Shown piece by piece: positions 1 through 7,014 of a DNA stretch of 12,726 nt. The DNA is taken from the NCBI GenBank assembly GCA_902470895.1, contig CABRID010000058.1, positions 1 to 12,726 on the forward strand, read 5' to 3'. The DNA comes from an uncultured Collinsella sp. GTDB taxonomy: Bacteria; Actinomycetota; Coriobacteriia; Coriobacteriales; Coriobacteriaceae. The notes below the pieces were generated by a model, which was given only the letters and a program-made list of their open reading frames with translations, searched no databases and was not told the origin of the DNA. How positions within the stretch are numbered: the first letter of the stretch is position 1; every line of letters starts with the position of its first letter. The translations under genes were made by a program, and so were the position numbers.

Positions 1-19
1 AGATGTGTATAAGAGACAG
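1..19. other. Nextera/Tn5 mosaic-end adapter sequence (artefact)
   Basis: The first 19 bases are exactly the Tn5 mosaic end used in Nextera tagmentation libraries, in the orientation ending ...AAGAGACAG that abuts the insert. It is not part of the genome. It cuts the DppC-like gene and adds the residues CLLYTS to its apparent reading frame. The other contig end carries the same element in the opposite orientation. Confidence 0.97.
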
Positions 20-285
20 CCGTAGAGCATGCGCGACAGAATGTCGCGACCCTTATCGTCGGTACCGAAGATAAATCCGTTGCCGGGAGCCTGGCGAGCC
101 GTAAAAATCTCGACCGGGCTATAGGGGGCAAGAAGGGGCGCCAGAATCGCAGTCAGGGCGACCAGCACCAACACGACGGCGGCAATCTTAGAAGACAGCG
201 TCATCTTCTTCCAGCCACCGAGCTTGAGCCCCTTTGAGGCAGCCTTCTCGAGCTGCTCGGTTTGCTTCTCTCGAATCTTTACCAT
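20..285 (-). CDS. Peptide ABC transporter permease, DppC-like, N-terminal fragment
   Basis: This is the second inner-membrane permease of the importer, which would pair with the DppB-like protein to form the channel for peptides or a similar substrate. About 88 genuine codons are present. The protein begins MVKIREKQTEQLEKA, has a cytoplasmic lead of about 33 residues, one hydrophobic segment at about residues 34-55 (AAVVLVLVALTAILAPLLAPY), then GTDDKGRDILSRMLYG at about 74-89. That last motif is the family signature (GTDxxGRDxxSRxxYG) found just after the first membrane segment of DppC/OppC proteins. The start ATG at 283-285 follows the dppB stop by 3 bases, so the two are probably translationally coupled; the ribosome site (AGGACGG) is weak. 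Full-length relatives are about 280-310 residues, so roughly 70% is missing. The cause is the adapter at 1-19, not a mutation. ATP-binding subunits would be expected beyond this end. Confidence 0.9.
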
Positions 286-288
286 AAT

Positions 289-1245
289 CTACACCGTCCT
301 GATGCGCGGGTTGATGAGCAGGTAGAGCATGTCAACCACGATGTTGATGATGATGAAGGCGAGAGCAACGACGATAACGACGCCTTGAACCAGGTTCGCC
401 TCGTTGCCCTGAACGCCCTGCAGAATCGCGGTGCCCATGCCGGGGAGGTTGAAGATAACCTCGATGACGACGGCGCCGCCCATGAGGTAACCGATCTTAA
501 GACCGAGGGTGGTGACCGGGGTGATCAGCGCATTGCGAAGAACGTTGATGCCGACGACGACCTTCTCGGGAACGCCGGCGCCGCGAGCCATACGGACATA
601 ATCCTTATCGAGCTCCTCGACCATGGCCGTACGCACGATACGAGTCATCTGGCCCGTCAGCGGAAATGCCAAGGCGATAGCGGGCATGATCATACGTCCC
701 AGATAGCCAGCCGGATTCGTGGTGAAGTGAGGCAGAGCACCCGATGCCGGAAGCACCTTAAGGTAGGAAGAGAACAGCAGGATCAACAGAACGGCAAGCC
801 AGAACGACGGGGTTGCCAAGCCGGCGATGGAAAAGACGCGGATCACTTGGTCCGGCCATTTGTCGCGATACAGTGCCGCGATGACGCCGAGCAAAAACGA
901 AACGACTGCACCGATGGCAAGACCGATGAAGGTCAGCTGCATCGTGACGGGCAGGGCCGTGGAGATGCGCTTGGCAACGGAGTTGCGAGCAGCACCATAG
1001 GTGCCCATGTCGCCATGAATCAAATCGCCCATATAGCGCACATAGCGCACGGGCCAGGGGTCGTCCAGACCATACTTCTCATGGTACTCGGCAACCGCCT
1101 CGGGCGAGGCACCGTCACCCAACGCCGTGTAGGCGGGGTCGGTCTTGGAGAACGACATAAGGAAGAACACCAGGACGGTGACGCCCAATGCCATGATCGG
1201 CAGCGCCACAAGACGCCTTCCAATCAAACGTAGCAAGTTGTTCAC
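289..1245 (-). CDS. Peptide ABC transporter permease, DppB-like
   Basis: This is an inner-membrane permease of the DppB/OppB family (peptide/nickel importers), 318 residues, the usual family length. Visible segments are a hydrophobic N-terminus (about 10-30), the family region GDLIHGDMGTYG (73-84), membrane segments at about 100-125, 136-160, 184-203, 240-262 and 287-310, and the cytoplasmic EAA loop DYVRMARGAGVPEKVVVGINVLRNAL (215-240) that contacts the ATPase subunit. I chose the GTG at 1243-1245 because GGGGAG lies 5 bases upstream and the protein then opens VNNLLRLIGRRL, as family members do. An in-frame TTG at 1276-1278 would add 11 hydrophilic residues without a good ribosome site. The gene follows the binding-protein gene after a 157 bp structured spacer and precedes dppC by 3 bases. 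The substrate cannot be read from the permease; peptide is the default guess for the family. Confidence 0.93.
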   Translation of the reverse strand: MNNLLRLIGRRLVALPIMALGVTVLVFFLMSFSKTDPAYTALGDGASPEAVAEYHEKYGLDDPWPVRYVRYMGDLIHGDMGTYGAARNSVAKRISTALPVTMQLTFIGLAIGAVVSFLLGVIAALYRDKWPDQVIRVFSIAGLATPSFWLAVLLILLFSSYLKVLPASGALPHFTTNPAGYLGRMIMPAIALAFPLTGQMTRIVRTAMVEELDKDYVRMARGAGVPEKVVVGINVLRNALITPVTTLGLKIGYLMGGAVVIEVIFNLPGMGTAILQGVQGNEANLVQGVVIVVALAFIIINIVVDMLYLLINPRIRTV

Positions 1246-1402
1246 GTTCTCTCCCCTTTCTTTTGTCGGTAGGACCAACTGGTATATGAGTACGGATACT
1301 CATTACAAGACCCGAGCGACATCGTTGCCGCCCGGGTCTTTGTTTCAACTATGAGGATACGGTCCCAACGACCGACATCCTGCATACAGACTCAAGCGAG
1401 TC
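1246..1402 (-). promoter_or_regulatory. Structured intergenic spacer between binding-protein and permease genes
   Basis: This 157 bp gap on the transcribed minus strand holds no gene but four separate perfect or near-perfect inverted repeats in a row: 1388-1403 (6 bp stem, 4-base loop, overlapping the upstream stop codon), 1355-1380 (5 bp inner stem plus a 4 bp outer stem with a small internal loop), 1307-1340 (8 bp stem, 18-base loop) and 1286-1303 (7 bp stem, 4-base loop). None has a strong T-tract in the direction of transcription. In ABC operons, such hairpins after the binding-protein gene commonly act as partial terminators or 3' stabilisers that keep binding protein more abundant than permease. 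That role here is inference. Confidence 0.6.
1307..1340 (-). terminator. Possible attenuator hairpin after binding-protein gene
   Basis: AAGACCCG at 1307-1314 is the exact reverse complement of CGGGTCTT at 1333-1340, with an 18-base loop. On the minus strand the stem is followed by GTAATG, a poor T-tract. On the plus strand it is followed by TGTTT, but no plus-strand gene ends here. This fits a leaky terminator or RNA-stabilising stem inside the operon better than a full terminator. Confidence 0.45.
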
Positions 1403-3016
1403 TTACGCCTTGACGGTCGCAACGCCCCTGAAGGACATGCTCGTCGTGCCGATGCCCTTGAAGCCATCGAGGGCCTCGCCGTTGGGCGCAGTGGACGGAT
1501 CGTCCCAGGAAGCGGAGACGGTCTTGACGTGGACAACGGGGTACAGAACGGCGTTGTCGGCAATGATGTCGAAGCACTCGTTCCACTTCTTCTGCTGCTC
1601 GTCGCCCTCGGCGGCAAGAGCCTCGTCCATGAGACTGTGGAGCTTCTGCCACTCAGCGGACTCCTTCCACGGGCAACGGGTCTGCATCCAGACGTTGTCG
1701 CCGTACCACCAGTTGAGCAGCAGGTCGGGGTCGGCGCCGAAGCAGGAAGGATCGCCAGGGGCAAGGAGGATATCGTAGGCCTCGCCGCCGTCGATAGCAG
1801 CGTAGGTGGCCGGCGAGGTATCGGTCTGGATGGTCACATCGAAGCCGAGAGCGTCGAGGTCGTTCTTGACCTGGGCGGCCATGCCCTTAATCTGCTCGTT
1901 GTCGGTGGTGCGCAGGGTGATGGCACCCGGGGTGATGCCAGACTCCTCGATGAGCTTCTTAGCCTTCTTGGCGTCGGTCTTGTACACCGTGGAAGCCTCA
2001 TGATAGTTGGTAAAGCTCTTGGGCAGGTAGCAGCTGGCAGCGGTGGCAAGGCCGGCGAAGGTGTTGCTGACCATCTTCTCGGTGTCGAGCGCATACATGA
2101 CAGCCTGACGGACCTTGACGTTGTTCCAAGGCTCCTTGGCGACGTTGAACATGATGAAGCGGGTGCCGAAACCCTGAACGTTATCGATCTTGCAGCCGGC
2201 GCTCTCGAGCTGGTCGACGGCGTCAGCGGTAACGAGCTCCATAACGAGCGTGGAGCCCTCCTGCTGAGCGGTAACGCGAGCGGTGGGGTCAGTCAGGATG
2301 CTGTACTGGATCTTCTTATCCTCGGCAGCATACTCACCGTTGTACTCGGGGTTGGGAACCAGGGTGATCTCGGTATCGGAGATAGAGTCGTACATCCAGG
2401 GGCCGGAGCCGATTGGCTGCTTGGCGCGATCCTCCTCGGTCTGGGTGGCCGGGGTAACGCGGACGATGGCCAGACGATCCTTGAGCAGGGAGAAGTTGGG
2501 GACCTTGGTCTTGACCGTCACGGTGCTGGCGTCCTTGGCCTCGATGGACTCGAAGGGCTGGAAGAACGGAGCATAGGTAGCGGAAGCGGCGCAAGCGGTG
2601 TAGGAGGCAACGACATCGTCAGCGGTGACCTCGGTGCCATCGGAGAACTTGGCGCCCTTGCGGATGGTGACCTCGAAAGTGGTGTCGTCCACAGACTTGG
2701 GATCGTCGGTGGCGAGCTCGTTGAAGGTGCTGTAGTCGTGGTAATCGATGCCGTAGAGGCCCTCGACGACGTGCCAGTTAGCACCCAGGCCCACAGCGGA
2801 GCCGGTGCTGGCGGGATCGAAGCTGGACGGAGCGTAAGCGGAACCAGCGGTGATCACGCCGCCGCCACGGTTGGCGGAATCGGTGGAACCGGAAGCGGAA
2901 CCCTCGTCGCTGGAGTTGCCACCGCAGCCGGTGAGACCAAGCCCTGCGACAGCAGCGACGCTGCCGGTGAGGCCGAGGAACGAACGCCTGGACATACCCT
3001 TGTTGATGATGGCCAT
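1403..3016 (-). CDS. Peptide/nickel-type ABC transporter substrate-binding lipoprotein (SBP family 5)
   Basis: This is an extracytoplasmic binding protein that captures the substrate and delivers it to the DppB/DppC permeases downstream; 537 residues, normal for the family. The N-terminus has a twin-arginine motif (SRRSFLGL, 9-16), a hydrophobic core and the lipobox LTGC with lipidated Cys31, followed by a Gly/Ser/Asp-rich linker. This predicts Tat export and membrane anchoring. Family 5 signatures are KFSDGTEVTADDV (123-135) and MFNVAKEPWNNVKVRQAVMYALD (289-311). The mature part has six cysteines (142, 275, 329, 425, 448, 481), so disulfides are possible. The ATG at 3014-3016 is preceded by AGGAGA at a 4-base spacing; an in-frame upstream start at 3031 would give MIGEDMAII but lies before the ribosome site. 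The ligand is unknown: peptides are likely, but this family also binds nickel, opines and sugars. Confidence 0.93.
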   Translation of the reverse strand: MAIINKGMSRRSFLGLTGSVAAVAGLGLTGCGGNSSDEGSASGSTDSANRGGGVITAGSAYAPSSFDPASTGSAVGLGANWHVVEGLYGIDYHDYSTFNELATDDPKSVDDTTFEVTIRKGAKFSDGTEVTADDVVASYTACAASATYAPFFQPFESIEAKDASTVTVKTKVPNFSLLKDRLAIVRVTPATQTEEDRAKQPIGSGPWMYDSISDTEITLVPNPEYNGEYAAEDKKIQYSILTDPTARVTAQQEGSTLVMELVTADAVDQLESAGCKIDNVQGFGTRFIMFNVAKEPWNNVKVRQAVMYALDTEKMVSNTFAGLATAASCYLPKSFTNYHEASTVYKTDAKKAKKLIEESGITPGAITLRTTDNEQIKGMAAQVKNDLDALGFDVTIQTDTSPATYAAIDGGEAYDILLAPGDPSCFGADPDLLLNWWYGDNVWMQTRCPWKESAEWQKLHSLMDEALAAEGDEQQKKWNECFDIIADNAVLYPVVHVKTVSASWDDPSTAPNGEALDGFKGIGTTSMSFRGVATVKA

Positions 3017-3152
3017 GTCTTCTCCTATCAATAGAGAATCTTACCCGGGAGCACCTAGACGTGCCCCCGCGCAACTTGCGGACGATATATACCTTACCTA
3101 CCGACGAGCCCAACTGAGGTGCCGCGCTCGGCGACCGATACATACATACGCT

Positions 3153-3175
3153 TGAACGGTATTTACTACCGTTCA
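3153..3175. promoter_or_regulatory. Operator-like 9 bp perfect inverted repeat
   Basis: TGAACGGTA (3153-3161) and TACCGTTCA (3167-3175) are exact reverse complements separated by TTTAC. The centre-to-centre distance of the arms, about 14 bp, suits a dimeric helix-turn-helix repressor. The site lies about 140 bp upstream of the binding-protein start and overlaps the position of a -10 element that would match the TTGTCA at 3186-3191 with a 17-base spacer (TAGTAA, a poor match). The regulator is not encoded in the window. Confidence 0.5.
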
Positions 3176-3191
3176 CCGAATTCATTGACAA
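3163..3191 (-). promoter_or_regulatory. Possible promoter of the transporter operon
   Basis: On the minus strand, TTGTCA (3186-3191, five of six matches to the -35 consensus) precedes TAGTAA (3163-3168) by 17 bases. The -10 match is poor (three of six). An alternative -10 is the TATATA near 3086-3091, with a weak -35 (TTGGGC) 16 bases upstream of it. The start site cannot be settled from the sequence. Confidence 0.3.
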
Positions 3192-3329
3192 ACGATTCGC
3201 CAGACAGTATGTATCGACGAGGTGAGATATCAGTCTTCGTCAACTCGCAGGATAGCAGGGTTGTTCACCATGGCTAGTCAAACGTTTTAGCGTTAATAAA
3301 ACCCGAAATCGGCTGGTAATTGCCGTGAA

Positions 3330-3360
3330 ATACATGATTGAAAATCACGCAATCATGTAT
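3330..3360 (-). terminator. Hairpin after uvrC, possible terminator
   Basis: ATACATGATTG (3330-3340) and CAATCATGTAT (3350-3360) form a perfect 11 bp stem with a 9-base loop, 21 bases after the uvrC stop. The stem is AT-rich and only a short T-run (TATTTC) follows on the minus strand, so termination strength is uncertain. Its place just after the last gene of the ybaK-murJ-uvrC operon, before a new transcription unit, supports the call. Confidence 0.5.
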
Positions 3361-3381
3361 ATCAGTTGTTTAGAGGCGTGT

Positions 3382-5328
3382 TTAGTTTTCGGATTGCTTT
3401 GCCGCCGCCTCGGCGCGCTCGGCATTCCATGCAACGAGCGCCTCGTGAACCGCTTTGGCGACATCGGCAGGAATGCCTCGAACTTCCGCGATCTCTTGCT
3501 CGCTCGCCGCGCGCAAACGCTTCATCGAGCCAAAATGGCGCAAAAGGGCACGTTTTCTGGTGGGTCCCACGCCTGGAACGTCATCGAGTACCGAAACCGT
3601 CATGGCTTTATCGCGCAATTCGCGATGGAACGTGATGGCAAATCGGTGGGACTCATCGCGCACCTGTTTAATTAGATAGAGCGAAGCAGACCCGGTCGGC
3701 AGCACGACGGGAGTCTCATCCCAAGGCACGAAAACCTCCTCATCGGCCTTTGCCAAGCCACAAACTGGTATATCGAGCCCAAGAGCCTCAAGTTGCTTGA
3801 TCGCAGCGGTCAATTGCGGCTTACCGCCATCGACAACGAGCAAATCGGGGCGCGAGCCAAAGCGCTCGTCGGCCATGCGCTCGGGAGCATAGCGTCGTCC
3901 CAAAACCTCGGACATCGAAACGAAGTCGTTCGCCTCGTCCAATTCAGCCTGGATTTTAAAGCGGCGGTACTGGCTCTTGTCGGCGCGCCCGTTGGTAAAC
4001 ACCACCATCGAGGCGACCGTAAAGGTGCCATGCAGCGTCGAGATATCGAAGCACTCGATACGCAACGGCGGCGATGGCAGCGCCAACGCACTTTCGAGCT
4101 CCAGGAGCGCTTGATTGGTGCGGTCGTCAGCGTACCCCGTTCGCATCATGTAGCGCATGAGGGCATGGCGCGCATTTTTGGATGCCATATCGAGTAGACG
4201 GTGCTTTTCGCCACGCTGCGGCCTATGGAGATGGCAGGAACGCTCACGCTTGCCCGCAAGCCACTCCCCCAGCGCCTCCGCATCCTCAAGCTCGACGGAA
4301 AGGTTGACCTCAGCTGGAATATCAGCCGTCTCGTCGTAATAGCGCTTAAGAAAGCCCGACTGGAGCTCTACCTCGTCAACATCAAGACCCTTGTCGAGAA
4401 TGAACTCGCAGGTGCGAACTGTTCGGCCCTCGCGAACGACGAAGACGCAAGCGGCGGAGATGGTCTCCTCGCGATAGAAACCGATGACATCGATATCGAC
4501 ACTGGAGGGAAAAACGACTTGCTGACGATCGTCCAGACCCCTGATGACCTCCAAACGACGTTTGACGCGTGCCGCGCGCTCAAAGTCGAGCGCCTCGGCG
4601 GCATCCGTCATCTCGGAGGTCAGCTCATCGACGACATCCTTGCGATGGCCCGACAAAAAGCGCTCGACACGCTTGACGTTCTTGGCATAGTCTGCCGGGG
4701 AAATCGCGCCGACACACGCACCCGGGCCGCGCCCGACATGGTAGTCAAAGCAGGGACGCCCGTTTTGCGCGCAAATCATATTGACGATGTCTTCCTCGCC
4801 CTTGTGGGACTCGACGATACGACGACAACGACGCCACTCCGCACAGGATGCGGAGCAGATGGGGATAACCTTGCGCAGCGTATCTATCGTCTCACGTGCC
4901 GCACGGCTATCGGTATAGGGTCCAAAATAGCGCGTTCCCGGCTTATGACGCTCACGCGTATATTTGATAGCGGGATACAGGTCGCCCTTTGTAATGGCGA
5001 TAAAGGGGTAGCTCTTGTCATCCTTGAGGTCGACGTTAAAGTACGGATGGTACTGACCAATCAAATTGCGCTCGAGCACCAACGCCTCATGCTCGGTCTC
5101 CACCACGATATAGTCAAAACTCGCCACCAGCTGCATCATCAGCGGGATCTTTTGACGCTCATCCTGCAGTGTCACGTATTGACGCATACGGGCGCGTAGG
5201 TTTTTTGCCTTGCCCACGTAGATGACATCGCCCTTGGCATCCTTCCAAAGGTAGCAACCGGGTTGTGTAGGAACGCGCGAAACCTGCTCGGCAAGCGTTG
5301 GAATGTTGTCGTGACCGGCCACGCGCAC
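3382..5328 (-). CDS. uvrC: UvrABC excinuclease subunit C (UvrC)
   Basis: This is the nuclease subunit of nucleotide excision repair; it cuts damaged DNA on both sides of a lesion after UvrA and UvrB have located it. At 648 residues it is full length. An N-terminal GIY-YIG nuclease domain is visible (about 20-95; GCY at 24-26, IYVGKAKNLRAR at 36-47), then a cysteine-rich segment (158-205), a UVR motif that binds UvrB (about 241-262), the RNase H-like second nuclease (candidate catalytic residues D428, D500 and H561) and paired helix-hairpin-helix motifs (about 581-631). The start is the GTG at 5326-5328, directly abutting the murJ stop, so translation is coupled. The cysteine segment is odd: the usual third cysteine (GRC) reads GRG (Gly201), and extra cysteines (158, 162, 168, 186) sit in an insertion before C193. 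A hairpin follows the stop. Confidence 0.96.
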   Translation of the reverse strand: MRVAGHDNIPTLAEQVSRVPTQPGCYLWKDAKGDVIYVGKAKNLRARMRQYVTLQDERQKIPLMMQLVASFDYIVVETEHEALVLERNLIGQYHPYFNVDLKDDKSYPFIAITKGDLYPAIKYTRERHKPGTRYFGPYTDSRAARETIDTLRKVIPICSASCAEWRRCRRIVESHKGEEDIVNMICAQNGRPCFDYHVGRGPGACVGAISPADYAKNVKRVERFLSGHRKDVVDELTSEMTDAAEALDFERAARVKRRLEVIRGLDDRQQVVFPSSVDIDVIGFYREETISAACVFVVREGRTVRTCEFILDKGLDVDEVELQSGFLKRYYDETADIPAEVNLSVELEDAEALGEWLAGKRERSCHLHRPQRGEKHRLLDMASKNARHALMRYMMRTGYADDRTNQALLELESALALPSPPLRIECFDISTLHGTFTVASMVVFTNGRADKSQYRRFKIQAELDEANDFVSMSEVLGRRYAPERMADERFGSRPDLLVVDGGKPQLTAAIKQLEALGLDIPVCGLAKADEEVFVPWDETPVVLPTGSASLYLIKQVRDESHRFAITFHRELRDKAMTVSVLDDVPGVGPTRKRALLRHFGSMKRLRAASEQEIAEVRGIPADVAKAVHEALVAWNAERAEAAAKQSEN

Positions 5329-7011
5329 CTACTTACGACGAAGCAGCGCCGAGACCTCGGGCATCTTAAGGACGGCGGCAAGGCCAAAGGTAACAGCAAG
5401 CGAGACGACACCCGCAACGCAAACATAGCCAAGAGTAATCAGAATCGAGCCGCCAAGTGCCCCGACAAAGTGCTCAAGCGCCCACATAACGCCGGCGCCT
5501 GCGGCAGCACCCAGGCCACCGAGCAAAAGGCCAAAGAAACCGCCATGCAGGATAGATTTGACCTGAAGGCCACGCAGGCGACGACGCAGCCACCACAGCG
5601 AACAGCCGACCAAGATCACGTAGTCGACGACATACGAAAGCGCGATTGCCGGCATACCGAAGCCCAGCACAACGCCAAACAGCAGAACCGAGCCGGCCTG
5701 GCCGATGGCGGAATACAGGCAATAGCGGCTATAAGGCTTCATATCGAGCAGGGCAGAGAAGCTCTTCTGCATCAACACGACCACGCCGTAGAGCGGCAGC
5801 GAGAACGCCAGGTAGACAAGGAACTCGGACACCAGCGCCACGCCGGACTCGTCAAACTTACCGGCACAGTAAATCATGTTGAGCGGACGCGCGAAGACAA
5901 TCAGGTACAGCGCGAACGGAATCAGGAAGAACAGCATCTGGGCGACGCCACGCGAAATGCCCGTGCGAACGCTGTCGTAATCCTTCTCCTGTGCGTCGTG
6001 AGAGAGCTCGGTATAGAGCGCCGTCGAAAGCGAGGCGGCAATCAGCGCGTAGGGCAGCGTGTACCACAGGCGCGCATAGGCGATGACGGAAGGGCCAGTC
6101 TCGGGCTGGACCACCAGCGCGGCAGCGTTGGTGATAGAAGTCGAGACAAACATGCACACCGTGGCGAGCAGCGTCGGGATACCGAGCGCAATCGTCTGGC
6201 GCAGCGCGGGGTCCTTAAAGTCGATATGGATATGGGGATGCACGCCGTGCTTGCCAAGCGCGGGGATCTGACATGCCATCTGAACAAAGACACCGAGGGT
6301 CGTACCGGCCGCAATCAAGATGATGCCGGCACGTTCACCAAACTGTGCGGACACGGGCGCAAAACCCATAAAGCTCGCAATGACGATCACATTGTTGAGG
6401 ACCGGGGCAAACGTCGACCAGAAGTAGTCGCGGTGTGCGTTGAGAACGCCCGAGAACACCGAGCCCAAACCATAAAACAGAATCTGGATGGCAAAGAAAC
6501 GGAACATGAACGCAGCGGTATCCATGCTGCCACCGTCGCCCGAAAGAAACGACTGCGTCCAGATGAAGCCCGGGGCGAACACGGTGCCCAGCACCGAAAT
6601 ACCACCCAACAGCAAAAGCAGGATACCGAGCAAGTTGCCGACATACTCGTTCGATGCCTCACGGCCCTGCTCGCGCCTCACGCCCATGTACACCGGCAAA
6701 AACGCCGTAACGAGCATGCCGCCCATCACGAGCTCGTAAAGCATGTTGGGCAGGTTATTGGCAACCTGATAGGAAGACGAGAGCAGCGACATGCCGATAG
6801 CGGCAGCCATGGCCCAGGTGCGGATGAACCCGGTGACGCGCGACACGATAGTTAGCACGGTCATGAGGCCGGCAGAACGACCAACCGTGGAGTAGTCCGA
6901 CGAACCCATGTCATCTGCGTCATCTCGCGACGAAGAAACCTCGGATGTGGACGCCTGAGCTGCCGGCCCCTCTGCAAAATGAGCCCCGCGCTTTGATTCT
7001 TCCTGCGGCAT
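5329..7011 (-). CDS. murJ: Lipid II flippase MurJ (MviN family)
   Basis: This is a polytopic inner-membrane protein that moves the peptidoglycan precursor lipid II to the outer face of the membrane; 560 residues, with about 14 hydrophobic segments by eye. The first membrane region carries SRVTGFIR (57-64), matching the conserved SRxxGFxR whose two arginines (here R58 and R64) line the substrate cavity in studied MurJ proteins. NNLPNMLYELVMGGML follows, an actinobacterial-style version of the LPN motif. A hydrophilic N-terminal tail of about 45 residues (Ser- and Asp-rich, probably cytoplasmic and disordered) precedes the first segment. The C-terminal pseudokinase extension of the mycobacterial protein is absent; the protein ends shortly after the last membrane segment. 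The ATG at 7009-7011 lies 3 bases after the ybaK stop, with GAGAGGA as ribosome site inside the end of ybaK. It is the middle gene of a tight operon. Confidence 0.93.
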   Translation of the reverse strand: MPQEESKRGAHFAEGPAAQASTSEVSSSRDDADDMGSSDYSTVGRSAGLMTVLTIVSRVTGFIRTWAMAAAIGMSLLSSSYQVANNLPNMLYELVMGGMLVTAFLPVYMGVRREQGREASNEYVGNLLGILLLLLGGISVLGTVFAPGFIWTQSFLSGDGGSMDTAAFMFRFFAIQILFYGLGSVFSGVLNAHRDYFWSTFAPVLNNVIVIASFMGFAPVSAQFGERAGIILIAAGTTLGVFVQMACQIPALGKHGVHPHIHIDFKDPALRQTIALGIPTLLATVCMFVSTSITNAAALVVQPETGPSVIAYARLWYTLPYALIAASLSTALYTELSHDAQEKDYDSVRTGISRGVAQMLFFLIPFALYLIVFARPLNMIYCAGKFDESGVALVSEFLVYLAFSLPLYGVVVLMQKSFSALLDMKPYSRYCLYSAIGQAGSVLLFGVVLGFGMPAIALSYVVDYVILVGCSLWWLRRRLRGLQVKSILHGGFFGLLLGGLGAAAGAGVMWALEHFVGALGGSILITLGYVCVAGVVSLAVTFGLAAVLKMPEVSALLRRK

Positions 7012-7014
7012 CGC

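Larger units (their letters stand above)
3136..3216. repeat. Distant 10 bp inverted arms flanking the operator-like site
   Basis: CGATACATAC at 3136-3145 and GTATGTATCG at 3207-3216 are exact reverse complements 61 bases apart. They bracket the smaller palindrome at 3153-3175 and the -35-like hexamer at 3186-3191. They could be two binding sites for one protein that loops the DNA, or a long-range RNA stem in a leader. The left arm runs on as ATACATACATACG, a short repeat of the ATAC unit. Confidence 0.45.
3017..3381 (-). promoter_or_regulatory. Regulatory region upstream of the binding-protein gene
   Basis: This is a 365 bp non-coding stretch between the uvrC stop and the binding-protein start. 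It is clearly AT-richer than the genes. From upstream to downstream it holds a hairpin after uvrC (3330-3360), a -35-like TTGTCA (3186-3191), a perfect 9 bp inverted repeat (3153-3175), a pair of distant 10 bp inverted arms (3136-3145 and 3207-3216), a TATATA run around 3086-3091, and the ribosome site at 3021-3026. That site can pair weakly with 3034-3038 (5 bp stem), which might reduce translation. I see no conserved riboswitch core and no small reading frame with a good ribosome site. Confidence 0.6.

Noticed and set aside
262..1233. Plus-strand open frame of 323 codons opposite dppB
   Set aside because: The translation is Asp/His/Gln-rich, the antisense mirror of a membrane protein; no start context.
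1529..3034. Plus-strand open frame of 501 codons opposite the binding-protein gene
   Set aside because: Low-complexity Gly/Val/Leu composition without motifs, fully antisense to a recognisable family 5 binding protein.
3020..3038. Ribosome-site-sequestering hairpin before the binding-protein gene
   Set aside because: The stem is only 5 bp plus one wobble pair with a 9-base loop, too weak to claim a thermosensor or riboswitch without covariation evidence.
5263..6855. Plus-strand open frame of 530 codons opposite murJ
   Set aside because: The product is a charged, His/Gln/Arg-rich sequence, the expected mirror of a hydrophobic membrane protein read in antisense. No family resemblance.
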